DNA of 64,000 nt from NCBI GenBank assembly GCA_017979445.1, contig CM030714.1, forward strand, positions 3,472,001-3,536,000. The letters run 5' to 3'. This DNA is from Akebia trifoliata. Its lineage: Eukaryota > Streptophyta > Magnoliopsida > Ranunculales > Lardizabalaceae. Below, in pieces: positions 47,521-59,060 of this stretch (positions are counted from its first letter, which is position 1; every line of letters begins with the position of its first letter). The notes below the pieces were generated by a model. It was not told the DNA's origin, did no database searches, and was given only the letters and a program-made list of their open reading frames with translations. The translations under genes and the position numbers were made by a program.

Positions 47521-50500
47521 ATTAATTTATTTTGAATTATTTTAGGAGTTAGAACATAGATTAATGACTTTTTTAGGGATAGATTAATGATTTATTATAT
47601 GAAACCCAGAAACCAAGCTTTCTTTCGCAATAAGAAACCAAACCATAATTCACCTCCCTTTGACAAACCATAATTCACCTTCCTTTGACAAAAGCCTCCC
47701 AGGAAGGAGATGTGTCCTTTTTTTATTAATAATAATAAAACAGATAATTTCTTTCAGGGGAGTAGAATGCCCAAAAAACACAAAGGATGGGAAAGAGGAA
47801 AAAAAGTGAGAAAGCATCTCACTACTCCCACAATAATGAAGGAATTCCCTTAACCCTTGAAAAAATATTAAATGCATCCATCTCAATGATTTTAGGATTT
47901 AAAGCTTGAAGTTTAATCCCCAACTTGAGACAAAGGGAGATGAACCAATTGTGTATATATAGTTACAACTTCAGAGAAATAAGTTAAATTCCAAATATAA
48001 TTTTCATACACTGAAAACAACAGAGACCATTATCCATATAAAATTCTACCTAAATTAGAAGGAATAAAACGAAACACTAAGCCAAATGTCATTCTCATGT
48101 CTACAGTATGAATGTATTTACTGTTATAATCAGGAATTTGTCCGGAAAAGAACTGGATAACAAAAAAAATATTACCAAAAATAAAACACAAGGACAAGAA
48201 AGTAAGGAATGACCACATACATTACAAATAGCACAGATTTCCAAACAAGCTTCCAAAAGATTGAGCAGACCAATTTGTTTCTCCCTAGGAAGCCTCTTTG
48301 CCATCTCTACAGAGGATCTCCAAACAGAATTAGAATCATATCCCTTAACAAGATGAGGGTGATCACAAGCTTGCCGAAGGCGCAAGAGCATCAATAGAAT
48401 GTTAACATAATTTTGTTTGACTGTCCCAGAAGCAGCATAAGCCTGAGATGACATATACACACATTAAGCCAATTTAAATTGGAATCCCAAACCCATTACA
48501 TGTCATGAGACTAAAAGAACACTCAACAAAGAAAAAACAATGAATTTATGAAAATATTTCAATTTCACGGCGCTATAGAACTTGCATGCATACAAGGCAT
48601 GGAAAAATGAAATCCAACAGAAAAAAAACTCACATTGAATTGTGCACGTGAGTCAGCCTCTAGTTTGGAATAGAAGTCCCTTTCCTCCTTTGAGAAATCC
48701 ACCTTTTTCAATTCTACAGTTTTTGGAGGCAAGGTAATAACTGGTTCCCCGTTGATAAGTGTGCCTACATGAAACAACTACCAGTATATAAGCAGATGTT
48801 ATTGCATTACAAATATATAATACATTATTTGGTGACCTCTAGAATATAAAAATAACACTTGAATTCTCCATGAAAAATACAATCAAATGGTAGCATGCCA
48901 AACCAAAAGACCAATAACCCAAAAAGAGACCAAGTAAAACAATGATTTCTTTGAGAATTGAGACTCTCCAAAGAAATTCTGAAAATTCCTACTCTTGGTG
49001 AGATGTTCAGAATATTATCCTCAACATCAAGGGGCTCATCTTCAGAAAGTCCAAGTTGGAAATTGAGAGTAAGGGGTTATCGTTTGAGGCTTTTGTTTTG
49101 AGGTGAGGTGGGGCATAACTCTTCCACCTCCTTAGTCCAATGTATCCTCACTTTTCTATTAATAAAATTTGTACTATCAAAGTAAAAAATCCCCCAAGAC
49201 AGACAGCAAGATTATAGTCAACAATCAAAATAAAGGTCAGATGGTCAAGAACTACCTAATGGTTGAAGAGAATATGAAGCTGAAGTTTGCATTGATATAT
49301 GATACAAGGTGACAAATAAATCAAACTTTAGCATATACAGAGGATTTGTATTATCAATTACCGAAAGAACAAAATATAGTGAGGTATGTAAAAATCTTAT
49401 ATCTGATGTCACCTTTTGTACGACGTAGCATTATTGTCTTCAGGACAGCTTGTAGCTTTCTGTACCCAGTAGTTGGGTTCCTATTAATTGGAACCTTTAT
49501 CATAGAACAGAATGACTTGTAGACAGCATATGGATCATATCTGAGAAATCTGAAATAACTATAAAGATCGTCAACTGCATTCTGGATAGGCGTTCCAGAC
49601 AAGCACCACCTTCTTTTGGCTCGAAGTCCCCAACAAGCCCTAGCAGCTTGAGTTCTGTGATTCTTAATGCTCTGGGCTTCATCCAATACTACCCTAAACC
49701 ATCCAACCCTTGCAAGAGGGCGAGCTGAGGATTCAAGCAACGCACCATCCATCCCCTTTTTATCCTTCCGGTTTTTCTTATCAGAATTTGGAGGATATTT
49801 CCTTTTTCTACTAGAAGACAGTTCCATAGGCGGAAGACCATGACCTTCTGGCTTCCCTTTCTCATCTTCATCTTTATCAACAAGTGGCTGCTTTGGGACT
49901 TCCATGCTTACAATGGAATACGTTGTAAGCACAACATCATACTTGGCCAGCTCAAAAGGATCCTTTGTTCGATTGCTTCCGTGATATACCAGGGTAGAAA
50001 GATTAGCTTCTCTTGTTACCTTATTATGCAGCTCATCAGCCCATTGCCGAAGGACACTTGTCGGACACACAACCAATGTCCCAGCAGCTGGCCTCCCCCT
50101 TGCTAGCATATAAGCATTCTCGCTCTTCGCTAAACTTTTGTTCACCACAATATTACCGGAATCTTCATCTTTATTTATGGCATCAAGTTGAAGAACTTCA
50201 CTACCACCAAAATCATCTTGGTCCAAATTTAAAGCTTTAGATTCATCTTGCTTCACAACCATGGAACTCACTTTGGATGATGAAGGCCTTTCCTTAAGTA
50301 TAAGCGCAATTGTTGATATTGTCTTTCCCAATCCCTGGCACAAAATGAATATGTCAGCCAAGAAACACGATTCCCTTACAATCATTATCCGGCAACAAAT
50401 AAAGGTCAATTTATAGAACAGGAAAATCAACCTGATCGTCTGCAAGAATTCCTCCAGAGCAGTGTAAGCTGGCCGTCTCCTTTTGGACCATCCATGACAA

Positions 50501-53500
50501 AGCAATTCGCTGTCCAGAAATGCTGCTTTAGAAATATATTGGTTGGAAGGCATAAAATACGAATTGCACCAATAATCAGGGATGATTTAAGGTCTTCCTC
50601 TTGTACGATGGTTTTTAGATAAAACATTCACTCGCATGGATTACTACAGGCGCACAAGACACGCCCATCCCACGCATACCTTTTGGTAATCAGCTAAGCT
50701 AAAATCCATTCCAATTGGATGATTATAACCATCCAGTCCACCTGATTTCAAGATAATTTGTTCTTTCCGCTATTTTTACGGTCCTAAAGAGGGTGATAGA
50801 CGGTCACCATTTCCCAATTGGGTTAGATTTTGGCCGAGGAGATCTCCCGGGTGAATCCCATTGATTGGTTATAACCCCCTTGCATGGGGTTCAAATGTAG
50901 GGGTATGTATTCATAAACTACAATGTATATTAAATATTAAATTCAACTTCCCAAATAAACTAACTCAAAAAACCAAACCCAAACCTGGTGTTTCAAAAGG
51001 GGAACAGCCAAAACACCATCTTGTAGACTAGCTTCTGACTTAGGCTGAGAAAGATCCTGCAATCCATCATAACCTTAGTCCCAACTCACTACATAGTTTT
51101 ACATAGTCAGACACAATTGCCTCCTTGAAATGTAATACAAACACAAAAATAAACCTTTTTTTTGTCTTTAAAATATATGATAAACAACTCTGGTTACAGC
51201 AACACAGTGATCCTGAAGTAGAAATGAGGATATTCCAGGTTTAAATAAATAAATAAATAACGCTTTTTCGCTGTAAAACTATGTATACCACCAGCATAGT
51301 GATGCTGAAGAACGAATGAGCACAATTTTAGATTGGATTCAAACAAAACAAAATGCCAACAAGGAAATGAATCCGAATGAACAAAAATAATCAGTACAAA
51401 GGATATCTAGATCTAGTCCAAAAATATGCTATGTTTGGACATAAGGACATAAGGACATGGAAGAGATATTCCCAAGATTAGTATCTCTTTCTTGGTCTTG
51501 GGTGGCGACGTATATTTTTTTGTTTTTTCAATGGACTCCCCTTGGTAGAAACAAGGACCTCAAGAGTCAAACTTCAAGGTCCTGACTCTCCCTGGCCCAC
51601 TCTTTACCAAGCAAGAGAAACAAATAAAATTTCTATCCACTATATGGGGGATTGAGCAACCTTGTGCCCAAAACATGATCTTATAAAATTGTTGATACCC
51701 CCTCTTATATTCCTAACTGTAACAAATAGATAGATAGAAAAAGAAAGTGAGAAAAAATACGATATTGATGTCAGACGAGTGATATTTGCCACCCATCCCA
51801 TATGTTAAAAAGCAAAAGGAAGATCTGTTGAAAATAGAGTTTATACAGCTTGGGTACTTCATTTTCAATCCATGTAGCTCTAAAATCTACACCACATAAT
51901 TGTATCATTTTTAACTCATTTATCTGCAACTGGACACATATCGCATTCATATATCAGAGCAGAAGTTATGGGCACTCAAAAACAAAAAGTGTATTAGGCA
52001 GTAAGTCATATTACCAATGACATACGTGCATACACATACAAGCATTTTTTTTAATCAACTTCATGTTGTCTTGCCCGTGTTTCACCAGCCCTTCAGTCTC
52101 TACAAAGTATGTTACTAATGCAGTCTGCATGTTTAATTGAAACCTAACAGCTTGAAACCAATAGATCTCTCACAATCTAGAACGCTTTTAGTTCAGATAT
52201 CGGTGGAAAGGTATGTAGCCTGTTAAGAGTGAAGAAAGAGATTTAGCTGAGAACCCGATTTTGCTTTAAGAACTATTGTGGTCACCCCGTCTCTACACAG
52301 CAATTCAAGTATTCTAGAATATCTAGTCAACTAATCTCTTTTTGTAAATTCCTTTTCCTTGTGAATATACTTCTGTTTGTTATAAATAAATAAATAAAGG
52401 ACCATCTGTTGAAATAGAGTTTATACAGTTTGGGTACTTCATTTTCAATCCATGTAGCTCTAAAATCAAAATCCCTTTCTTCACTCTTAACAGGCAACAT
52501 GCCTTCCCACCGATGCCAGAACTTAAAGCTTCTCATTGACCACGTGCTGGTAGTTGACAAATGAATACCAAAAATCTTTCCTTCAAATTTCTAGGGGTAA
52601 ACTAAAACTTAAATAAGGTTGTAACAATCAAGTCTAAGTCTAAACAATGGTTGGGTGGATCTTATGGGTTGGATACATAGAACGCACGCATAGGTAGGTG
52701 ACACGGGGTTATGCGTATGAACACTAGACAAAATAAAAGTAAAAATACTATAAGCGGAGAAAATAAAAGTCAACAGAGATAGACTTAAGATATAAAAGAG
52801 ACAAAGGAGAATCTGACAATAGTTACACATAGATGAACAAACAAATCTTCATTAACAAAGAAAGCACACACAGGGCTACAAGATTACAAGAAGACTCTTA
52901 GCTAGGTACCATCACTAATGCAAGCAATAAAAATAAATGCAAGCACATAGAGATCACCTGCAATGCAACCCGAAGTGTTAAACTTTCTTCATTTCTCTTA
53001 AGCCTCGTGCCTCCCACGCCTGTGTGATAAACAGGATCACTAGATACAGAACGTTGTGAACTAACAATGGTTTTTCCATGCACCACAGCCGGAGGTGGAT
53101 GTCTAGGGTGGCTGATATCTTCAAGGATACATATATCAGCATCATCATCATCAACATGGGACTTGTAAACTGATGGGTTACTCTGAACAACTTCACCAGT
53201 TTCTTTCAAAGAATCCGAACTCATGCTCGAAGACGGAATCAATTTATCATTTCTTTCTGCCTTGACTCTTAGCTTCTTACTTGAAGTTACTGACTGAGTA
53301 GAAGACAACAAGTTACTTGAGGCACGATTAGAAGAAAGACCACGATCAGCACCACCAACTGCCTCATCAATGACATTTACAGAATTACAACATACACTTT
53401 TAGATGCACACACTTGATCCTCTCGGGCATCCTCTTTACAATCCAGTTCCTTATTACTGGATGCAAAAGATTGGATGTCAGACAACAATTTTCTTGAGGG

Positions 53501-56500
53501 ATCATCAGCCAAAGGCCCGTCATCAACACCACGAGAAGAGTTTTTTCCAATTGGAGAACAATAAGCACTAGCTTCACATTTGATACCTTTTCCTGGATAA
53601 TAATTTATATCAGTTGAATCCACCGTGGATGCCTCCAAGTCAGACACGCCGGTTACTGTTTCCACTGCCAAATTAGTTTTACCATTTGTGTATATATTAT
53701 GAGATACAAGCACTTGATCTTTAACTTCATCCTTTATGTAAATCATCTTTTCTTCCTTAATGGGCATAAGTGGTAGATCAAAAGTATCATGCAGGCATTG
53801 CCTTGAGGGGTTAGCAATCATGCTAGAGTACCCACAAAAGGGTTCTGGTGGACAATGGTTACCTGGTTCACAATGGATGTCAGAATCATGATTGCTTCCA
53901 TTGGGTAAAGATGCCTCAACAGTAGATGTACATGGGCTTCTTTCCAGTCCTCCCAGGCCTTCCATGCTATTTCCAATTACATCACCATAATTTCCAAAAG
54001 GCAAACCTGATTTCTCCATCATTGTCTGATGTGAAGCACCTGCAATTTATAAAAACCAAGTTACCGTCATCAACAACTCAATCAATACAAACCATATCAT
54101 GCACACACACTGAATTTCTAGGTATCCCCAGCTAAAAACTCACTTTTTTTTAAGCAAAGAAAAAAGGGGATACTAAAGCAGAGTGGTGTTTCTAGCAAAA
54201 AGCTTGACATACATTTGGAATAAAGATCTCCCACATGCCAGAATTCTTTATTTTCACTCTTCAAAGGAATGAGACTCAAATGGTCTGTACAACCAGTGGC
54301 TTTGTTATCTTCTCCTGCAGAAAAATTAAAAGTGGTACTACAATTTGGCATGTCACTAGGTATTGTTTTAATATCAGTATTGCAATATAAAGGAGCATTC
54401 ATAGAACCTCCAACCCTCTCACTAGAACAAGTGTCGTGTTCTGCATACGACACTGGCAGCCAATGTGCAAGGCTTGCAGAGCAGCTATTTACCGGAGAGG
54501 CAATATGCAGTGGCTTCCCATTATCAAATATTGGATTTTCTGGAAACCCAAACCAACCATCCAAGTCCATCCCTGTCCTAGAATCTGAAAACTCTGAGTA
54601 ATCTGAAGAATACCAGAGAGAAGATCCTGATACTCCAACTCCCATTGGAGGTGCTTCCTTATATTCTTGGATACCTAGAATCAATTACAAGAAAATACAA
54701 TTAACACACAAATAGCTGCAAATGTCTCCCCAAAAACTTCATCCAGACATCTCCGATCCACCTTTTATGTAAATAAAACGATATTAGCAGAATAACATAT
54801 GCAACCAATAAATAACATGTGGTCAGAATCAGATTACCATTTTGAGTCTGGGAGGACCTCACATGGTTGACTTCAACAGGAGCTGCCTCTCCTTGGAAAG
54901 AATCCTTACATAATAAGTCTTCTGAACTATTCTGTAAATGAAACACTATATTATTCAGAATCAAAGGCAGGGATGATCATTAAAATCCATTAAAAAATTT
55001 ATTGACGAAAAAAATATTACTCATCAAAAAAATATTAAACAGATTACAAACATAAACCAAAGCATATTTGGCAGTTCGAGAGGGTGGCAAAAAAGGGAGG
55101 TCTGAAGGATTATTTAATAATAAACTTCTAATGTCCATTTATTTTTCTGGATAATAATCATGTTTTTCATAAGTGCAATATGCATTTATATGACAACACA
55201 CACAAAAGGGACCAAGTAAGCCTACCACATAGCAACAGCAAAACAAAAAAGGCAAAGGAACAAAATCGCAACAACATATCCGTACTAACCAGCTCACCTA
55301 ACAGTAAAATCCTCAAAAAAATAGCCCCTTAAATTCCATATGAAGTTTGCAGCAAAGGAATATTAGGCCTAAAATGCTAATATTGATGCCATAGACTGAG
55401 TAATCTTTCCCCTTGAACATCCTTCTCTCCTTCTAAATGCTCTAACAAACCGAGAAAGGGGATCACAATTATATTTATGCTTTTGACATTCTATAATGGT
55501 GAATTCTGTTAATATAACCTCTTTCCTTGAGCTACAAGTTCAGTTCGCAATTTTTCATAAGAAGTCAATATGGATTGTTATGGACACTGTTACATCTCTA
55601 AAATATGTGAGATCCACATAAACAACTCAAAAGGAAAGAAAATGAGAGAAATAGAGAGTACAAACAACACATCCCTCAAGACCTTACCTCCAATCATATT
55701 TGAAATTTCCGTACAACATTGGAACCAATACACCAGTTAGAACATTTTTTTCAAAAACATTGAATGTTTTGGGATTGTCTTGGTTGAAAAAATCTTGATT
55801 TTCTCCTGACCGTGATAATATCTCGAGGACAGATTTTAAACCCTTCCACCAATATGAAAATATTAATTAATTACAACTTCTTATGAAAATGTCCACATTC
55901 TAATGGTAGTATATAATGTGAACCCTATCTAGATAGCATGATGAACAACTAATCCAATTTTGACTCATTCTCAAATGATTTAAGTCTTTCTGAAATGTAA
56001 AGCTCATAAGTTCACAACCACAGTCCACAAGACTGCATAAGGTAATTGAATACTAAGTCTAAACTCAACAGACAATTGATCTTATCCATGGCATAGAGTG
56101 GGTGGACGACACAGGTTATTCATAATCATAATATCATTAGCAAGATGTGGGTACCTAAATATGGCATGTAATACAGTGGAGGTTTAATTAGAAAGAATGA
56201 GAGAGTTTAGGGTTTTAATAGAGTTTTTCTTCTTCTTCTTTTTTAAAGAGTGAAACCCTAGAATTTTCTATCAAAAAAATCTCATCATCTTCTAATTCAA
56301 AAATCATATCTTGTTTTTTAGGTTTGAGAGTTAAAGTAGATTAATTTTAAGGTCGAAGGCTAGGGATAGAAAAAAAAAACTTACCCAAGAGATTGGACTG
56401 GTATGGGGAAGAGAAATCAAAGGGTTTTCTATTTCAGGTTGAAGATGAGGGTAATGAGATCATTTTGTATTAATCTATTGGACAAAACCGAGGTCAAGGG

Positions 56501-58043
56501 GACATCTAGGCATTTTTGGTGAATATTTGAGATACCTTATGTTTTTAAATTGATCACATTGCTCCCTTGACTTAAGTCCTCTATCATAGAATAATTAGAA
56601 ATAACCTAAATACCCTTTTCTTCAACCTCTAACAAAAAATCCTTAGTTTTCTCCCCAAGACCAATCATCTTCAAGTTCCTCAACCTTAATAGTTAACTAT
56701 AGTTTGTCTCCACTACAAGAGAATCATGGCTCTGTCCAGGGAAACATCGAAGTGTGCAAAGTTGAAAAGAGCTAAAATCTTAAACTCAAACAAGGCTACA
56801 TCCATCCGATCCATGCTGAAAAATATAACCCCAATAATCTAACATGTGTTCTCCCAACACCAAGAATATTCCCTAGTGTAAGAGCCCCCATGTTTTTCTC
56901 CAATAAAACAACTGATGCATAGAGAAACACCATGAAAATAGGAGATCTACAGTTCCCTAGAGAGGAAAATTTTATTTCCCAAAATCAAGTATCGATACTT
57001 AAATGGGCAAGGTTGAGTTTGGTGGGGTATATCTACCACGGCATCAAACTATCATTGTGGGTTAACAGGGTTTTCATAAACTGCCTCTTTTTTTCCAAAT
57101 TCATCAACCCGCCTCCACGACTAGTGTCTAAGTGCTAGGAAATTGCCTGATTGACTCAAGGCAGTAGCTTCCAGGTATTGTCCTCAGCACCCACTTTCAA
57201 AGTTTTTTTAAAGAGGAGTTACTTAACCTATGCAGTGCCTCATACTCTTCCTCGACAGTCAAAATAATCCCCTGTTTGGAGATGAACAAATTAAAGAAAC
57301 ATTATGTTAGAACCTTCTTTATGCTATTAATTAATAAGGTTCTATGATCAACCTCTACAACCACCACAAGAATGACTTAGCCACGAAGGCAGTACCACAA
57401 TGATAAAAGCAACTTAGTTAATAAAGTTACCCAAAAACCATCACTAGAATGAGCTAGCCAGAACCGCACCACAACAACAATAAAATCCACATTAAAACTA
57501 TCATCTGAGCCACAATATTCTCTGTTGTTACTTCAATGCTAGTTCTTCATGAGAATCACCCAATAAAGCTCCAAATAAACACAATTTAAAGGACAAATCA
57601 GATATGATCCATCATCCAAGTTGCCCTACTGTCCAATATCTGCTTTCGTCACCTACAATCTATATAACCTGTCCGGATTGCAATTTTGCTCCCAAAAACA
57701 AACGAACTAGCATCTTCACTAACAATAAGAGAAACACGATAATGTTTCCCACAAAGCTAATAAGATCAATTTCAGTAAACGATTCAAACATGATTTTCAC
57801 ACATAATTCAAAGCAGATAAAAACTAAACCTAATTAAAATCCAAAAAAAAAAAAAAACTAAATTTTAAAAATCTGTTAACGAAGAAAGATCAAACATACC
57901 AGAGAATAATTTTGCGATGGATCCAAATCTTCTGAAAGAATTGCATACAACGAATCGATATCGATTGAGAAATTATCTTGATCTTCAGATGTTGAGAAAT
58001 CGACAGTTGACCAGAAGTCAGGATTGTCATCCGCCATCAACAT
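44460..58043 (-). CDS. CHR28: SNF2-family ATPase with RING finger, CHR27/CHR28 (HLTF-like) type, twelve exons
   Basis: Exons on the minus strand: 58043-57900, 54931-54838, 54674-54213, 54039-52958, 51056-50985, 50509-50432, 50334-49413, 48764-48634, 48442-48221, 46814-46212, 46097-45888 and 44564-44460. All are GT..AG, giving 1374 residues. The N-terminal 590 residues are acidic and Ser-rich, with a SUMO-interacting-like [10 protein letters not shown] at about 531-541. Helicase motif I is ADDQGLGKT (about 641-649); motif II is DEAQ (862-865). The RING C3HC4 starts CAIC at 1065 with CGHVFCNQC and CPVSQC. The C-terminal helicase lobe has [15 protein letters not shown] and [15 protein letters not shown], ending [15 protein letters not shown] within the ATPase is the HLTF/RAD5-like layout. 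In Arabidopsis the CHR27/CHR28 pair (FRG1/FRG2) assists RNA-directed DNA methylation; the same role here is inferred. The exact paralogue is uncertain. Confidence 0.92.
44703..44823. mobile_element. palindromic MITE, family A copy 7 (last intron of SNF2 gene)
   Basis: The hairpin arms cagaaccatagatctttttc and aagatctatggttttgttc are separated by atcgggatacacaagg. Outer arms pair aaactgactctttgacctgg with cacgtcagagagtgtagcgtcagttt in part. Confidence 0.75.
44845..44960. mobile_element. palindromic MITE, family A copy 8 (last intron of SNF2 gene)
   Basis: Arms gctgatgtggcagtggataa and gcccactgccacatcatcgc are near-perfect, with accatggat and atatgattc further in. It lies only about 20 bases from copy 7. 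Confidence 0.7.
45365..45880. repeat. dispersed repeat cluster in SNF2 intron 11
   Basis: A phrase like acacagggtatctcaaatatt and caccaaaa occurs three times, at about 45380, 45685 and 45803. The first is followed by ccttgacctcagtcttctc and caaaaaccctttgattctc phrases that recur at 56395-56705 and, in part, at 61850-62250. Confidence 0.5.
47082..47109 (+). repeat. (AT)n microsatellite, left of MITE
   Basis: About 13 AT units directly abutting the left end of the family B MITE at 47110. A second run lies at the other end (47491-47514), as if the element had landed in an AT repeat. Confidence 0.85.
47110..47489. mobile_element. double-hairpin MITE, family B copy 4 (SNF2 intron 9)
   Basis: Outer inverted arms about 60 bases long share cacataaagctactcataaa and gctacaac. 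The inner hairpins carry gatgatctctatggtgagga and its complement, then a second pair. The ends are ggattaggatccgt against a right end whose complement reads gggtcgggctccgt. Length is 380 bp. Confidence 0.8.
47491..47514 (+). repeat. (AT)n microsatellite, right of MITE
   Basis: About 12 TA units directly abutting the right end of the family B MITE. Confidence 0.85.
51827..52528. repeat. direct and inverted duplications in SNF2 intron 4
   Basis: A segment of about 60 bases containing agagtttatacagcttgggt and ccatgtagctctaaaatc occurs at 51827-51889 and again, same strand, at 52408-52469. Immediately after the second copy, 52473-52528 is the inverted form of 52186-52243 (shared cctgttaagagtgaagaaag). 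The arrangement looks like local rearrangement or an aberrant transposition. Confidence 0.7.
54932..57899. other. intron 1 of the SNF2 gene, with repeat
   Basis: A 2968-base intron without supported genes on either strand. At 56395-56705 it contains an inverted repeat: gaaatcaaagggttttctat and gttgaagatgagg in one arm, ttcttcaacctctaac and cttagttttctcc in the other, with a shared taccttatgttttta region between. Related sequence is in intron 11. Confidence 0.5.
56395..56705. repeat. inverted-repeat element in SNF2 intron 1
   Basis: Both arms carry the same sequence in opposite orientation (ggttgaagatgagggta versus taccctt-ttcttcaacctc), each about 120 bases, around a centre of about 50 bases with gaatatttgagatacc. 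It is probably a foldback or MITE-like copy of the dispersed repeat seen at 45365-45560 and 61850-62250. Confidence 0.5.
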
Positions 58044-58300
58044 GAGGAAGTACCAATCCCTAATTCCTAATTCTGCGATACAAGAATCAAAAGAATTTCT
58101 CGAAGAAACAATGATGATTCAATTAACAGAGATCAAAATTACATAATCGATCGAGAGAAATTAGGGGTTCCGAAGCGATTTACGGAAGTTTTGAGGTGAG
58201 AGGGAAAACCTAGAGAAGGAAAAGTCTTCTTGGCGGGGTCGGTGGGTTACAGTAGAATTGGTTATTATTCTGTAACGCGTCGCGTTGTCTTTTTCAATTA
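58044..58300 (-). promoter_or_regulatory. SNF2 gene leader and promoter region
   Basis: The leader of the SNF2 gene must lie just upstream of 58043. The stretch to about 58290 is richer in GC than the spacer and has aacgcgtcgcg around 58272-58286. No TATA box is evident, as is common for housekeeping chromatin genes. Confidence 0.35.
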
Positions 58301-58524
58301 TAGAAATATTTTAGAAAGAGCGAGAAATTGAATAAGGGAGTTGTATTTGTTTCCAGATAGAGTTCTCTGTCTGCAAATTGTTCAACCTTACTTTATGTTG
58401 AAGGACCAAAGAAGAATAAAATATTCTTCGAACATGTGTTTCTGTTACCACTTACCACTGATGCCGAACGAGTCAAACTCGTTCGAGATCAACTGAATTT
58501 TTAGATAAATAGTAATTTATATTT

Positions 58525-58687
58525 GAGTAATTGTAATGATTTTCTAACGCCCCCATCACATAACTATAGATTATATGCCTCAAAATACATATAATCATCC
58601 ATATTTTTTTATGTATTCCGAGACAAATGTTCTACGGTTTTGTGATGGGAGCATGTGTCAAAGGGCCGCATCATATTATCATCACTC
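58525..58687. mobile_element. palindromic MITE, family A copy 9
   Basis: The arms pair gagtaattgtaatgatt and cgcccccatcacataactat with gttttgtgatgggagcatg and atcatcactc. The internal phrase tattccgagacaaatg resembles copy 10. Confidence 0.65.
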
Positions 58688-58800
58688 TTTGAGTAATTAT
58701 TAGAGTCATGATAAATCCACATGGCAAAACATATGTGATATGTACACGACTGATGTGATACAAGGTTTTGTATTTTCTGACGCCTCCCCCCTTATTATTA

Positions 58801-58977
58801 GAGCCGTGATAAATCTACCCACCCTTCTCTAATACGCATCCCCGTCACAGAATCGTAGATCATTTGCCTTGGAATACATAGAACTATAAATCTTTTTTAT
58901 ATGTAACTCGAGGCAAATAATCTACGATTTTGTGATGGGGGCATATGTTAGAGAGGGGCGTCAGATTATCACAACTC
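58801..58977. mobile_element. palindromic MITE, family A copy 10, TTA flanked
   Basis: The ends gagccgtgataaatct and cagattatcacaactc are inverted and flanked by ttatta on both sides. The long arms pair ccgtcacagaatcgtagatc with ctacgattttgtgatggg. A diverged partial copy lies between this and copy 9 (58698-58797). Confidence 0.7.
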
Positions 58978-59060
58978 TTATTATTATTATTATAGACTTT
59001 ACTAATAGATGGTCAACCATGAAGTTTTATTTTATGTACAATACAAATTATTAAAAATTA

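Larger units (their letters stand above)
46870..47660. mobile_element. hAT-like element split by a MITE, in SNF2 intron 9
   Basis: From 46885 the phrases ggggtgcaacttggttcgg and aaccaaaccgagaa are typical of plant repeats rich in GGTTCGGTT. Matching aaacccagaaaccaag sequence resumes after 47580. Between them lie two AT microsatellites and the family B MITE at 47110-47489. Confidence 0.45.
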
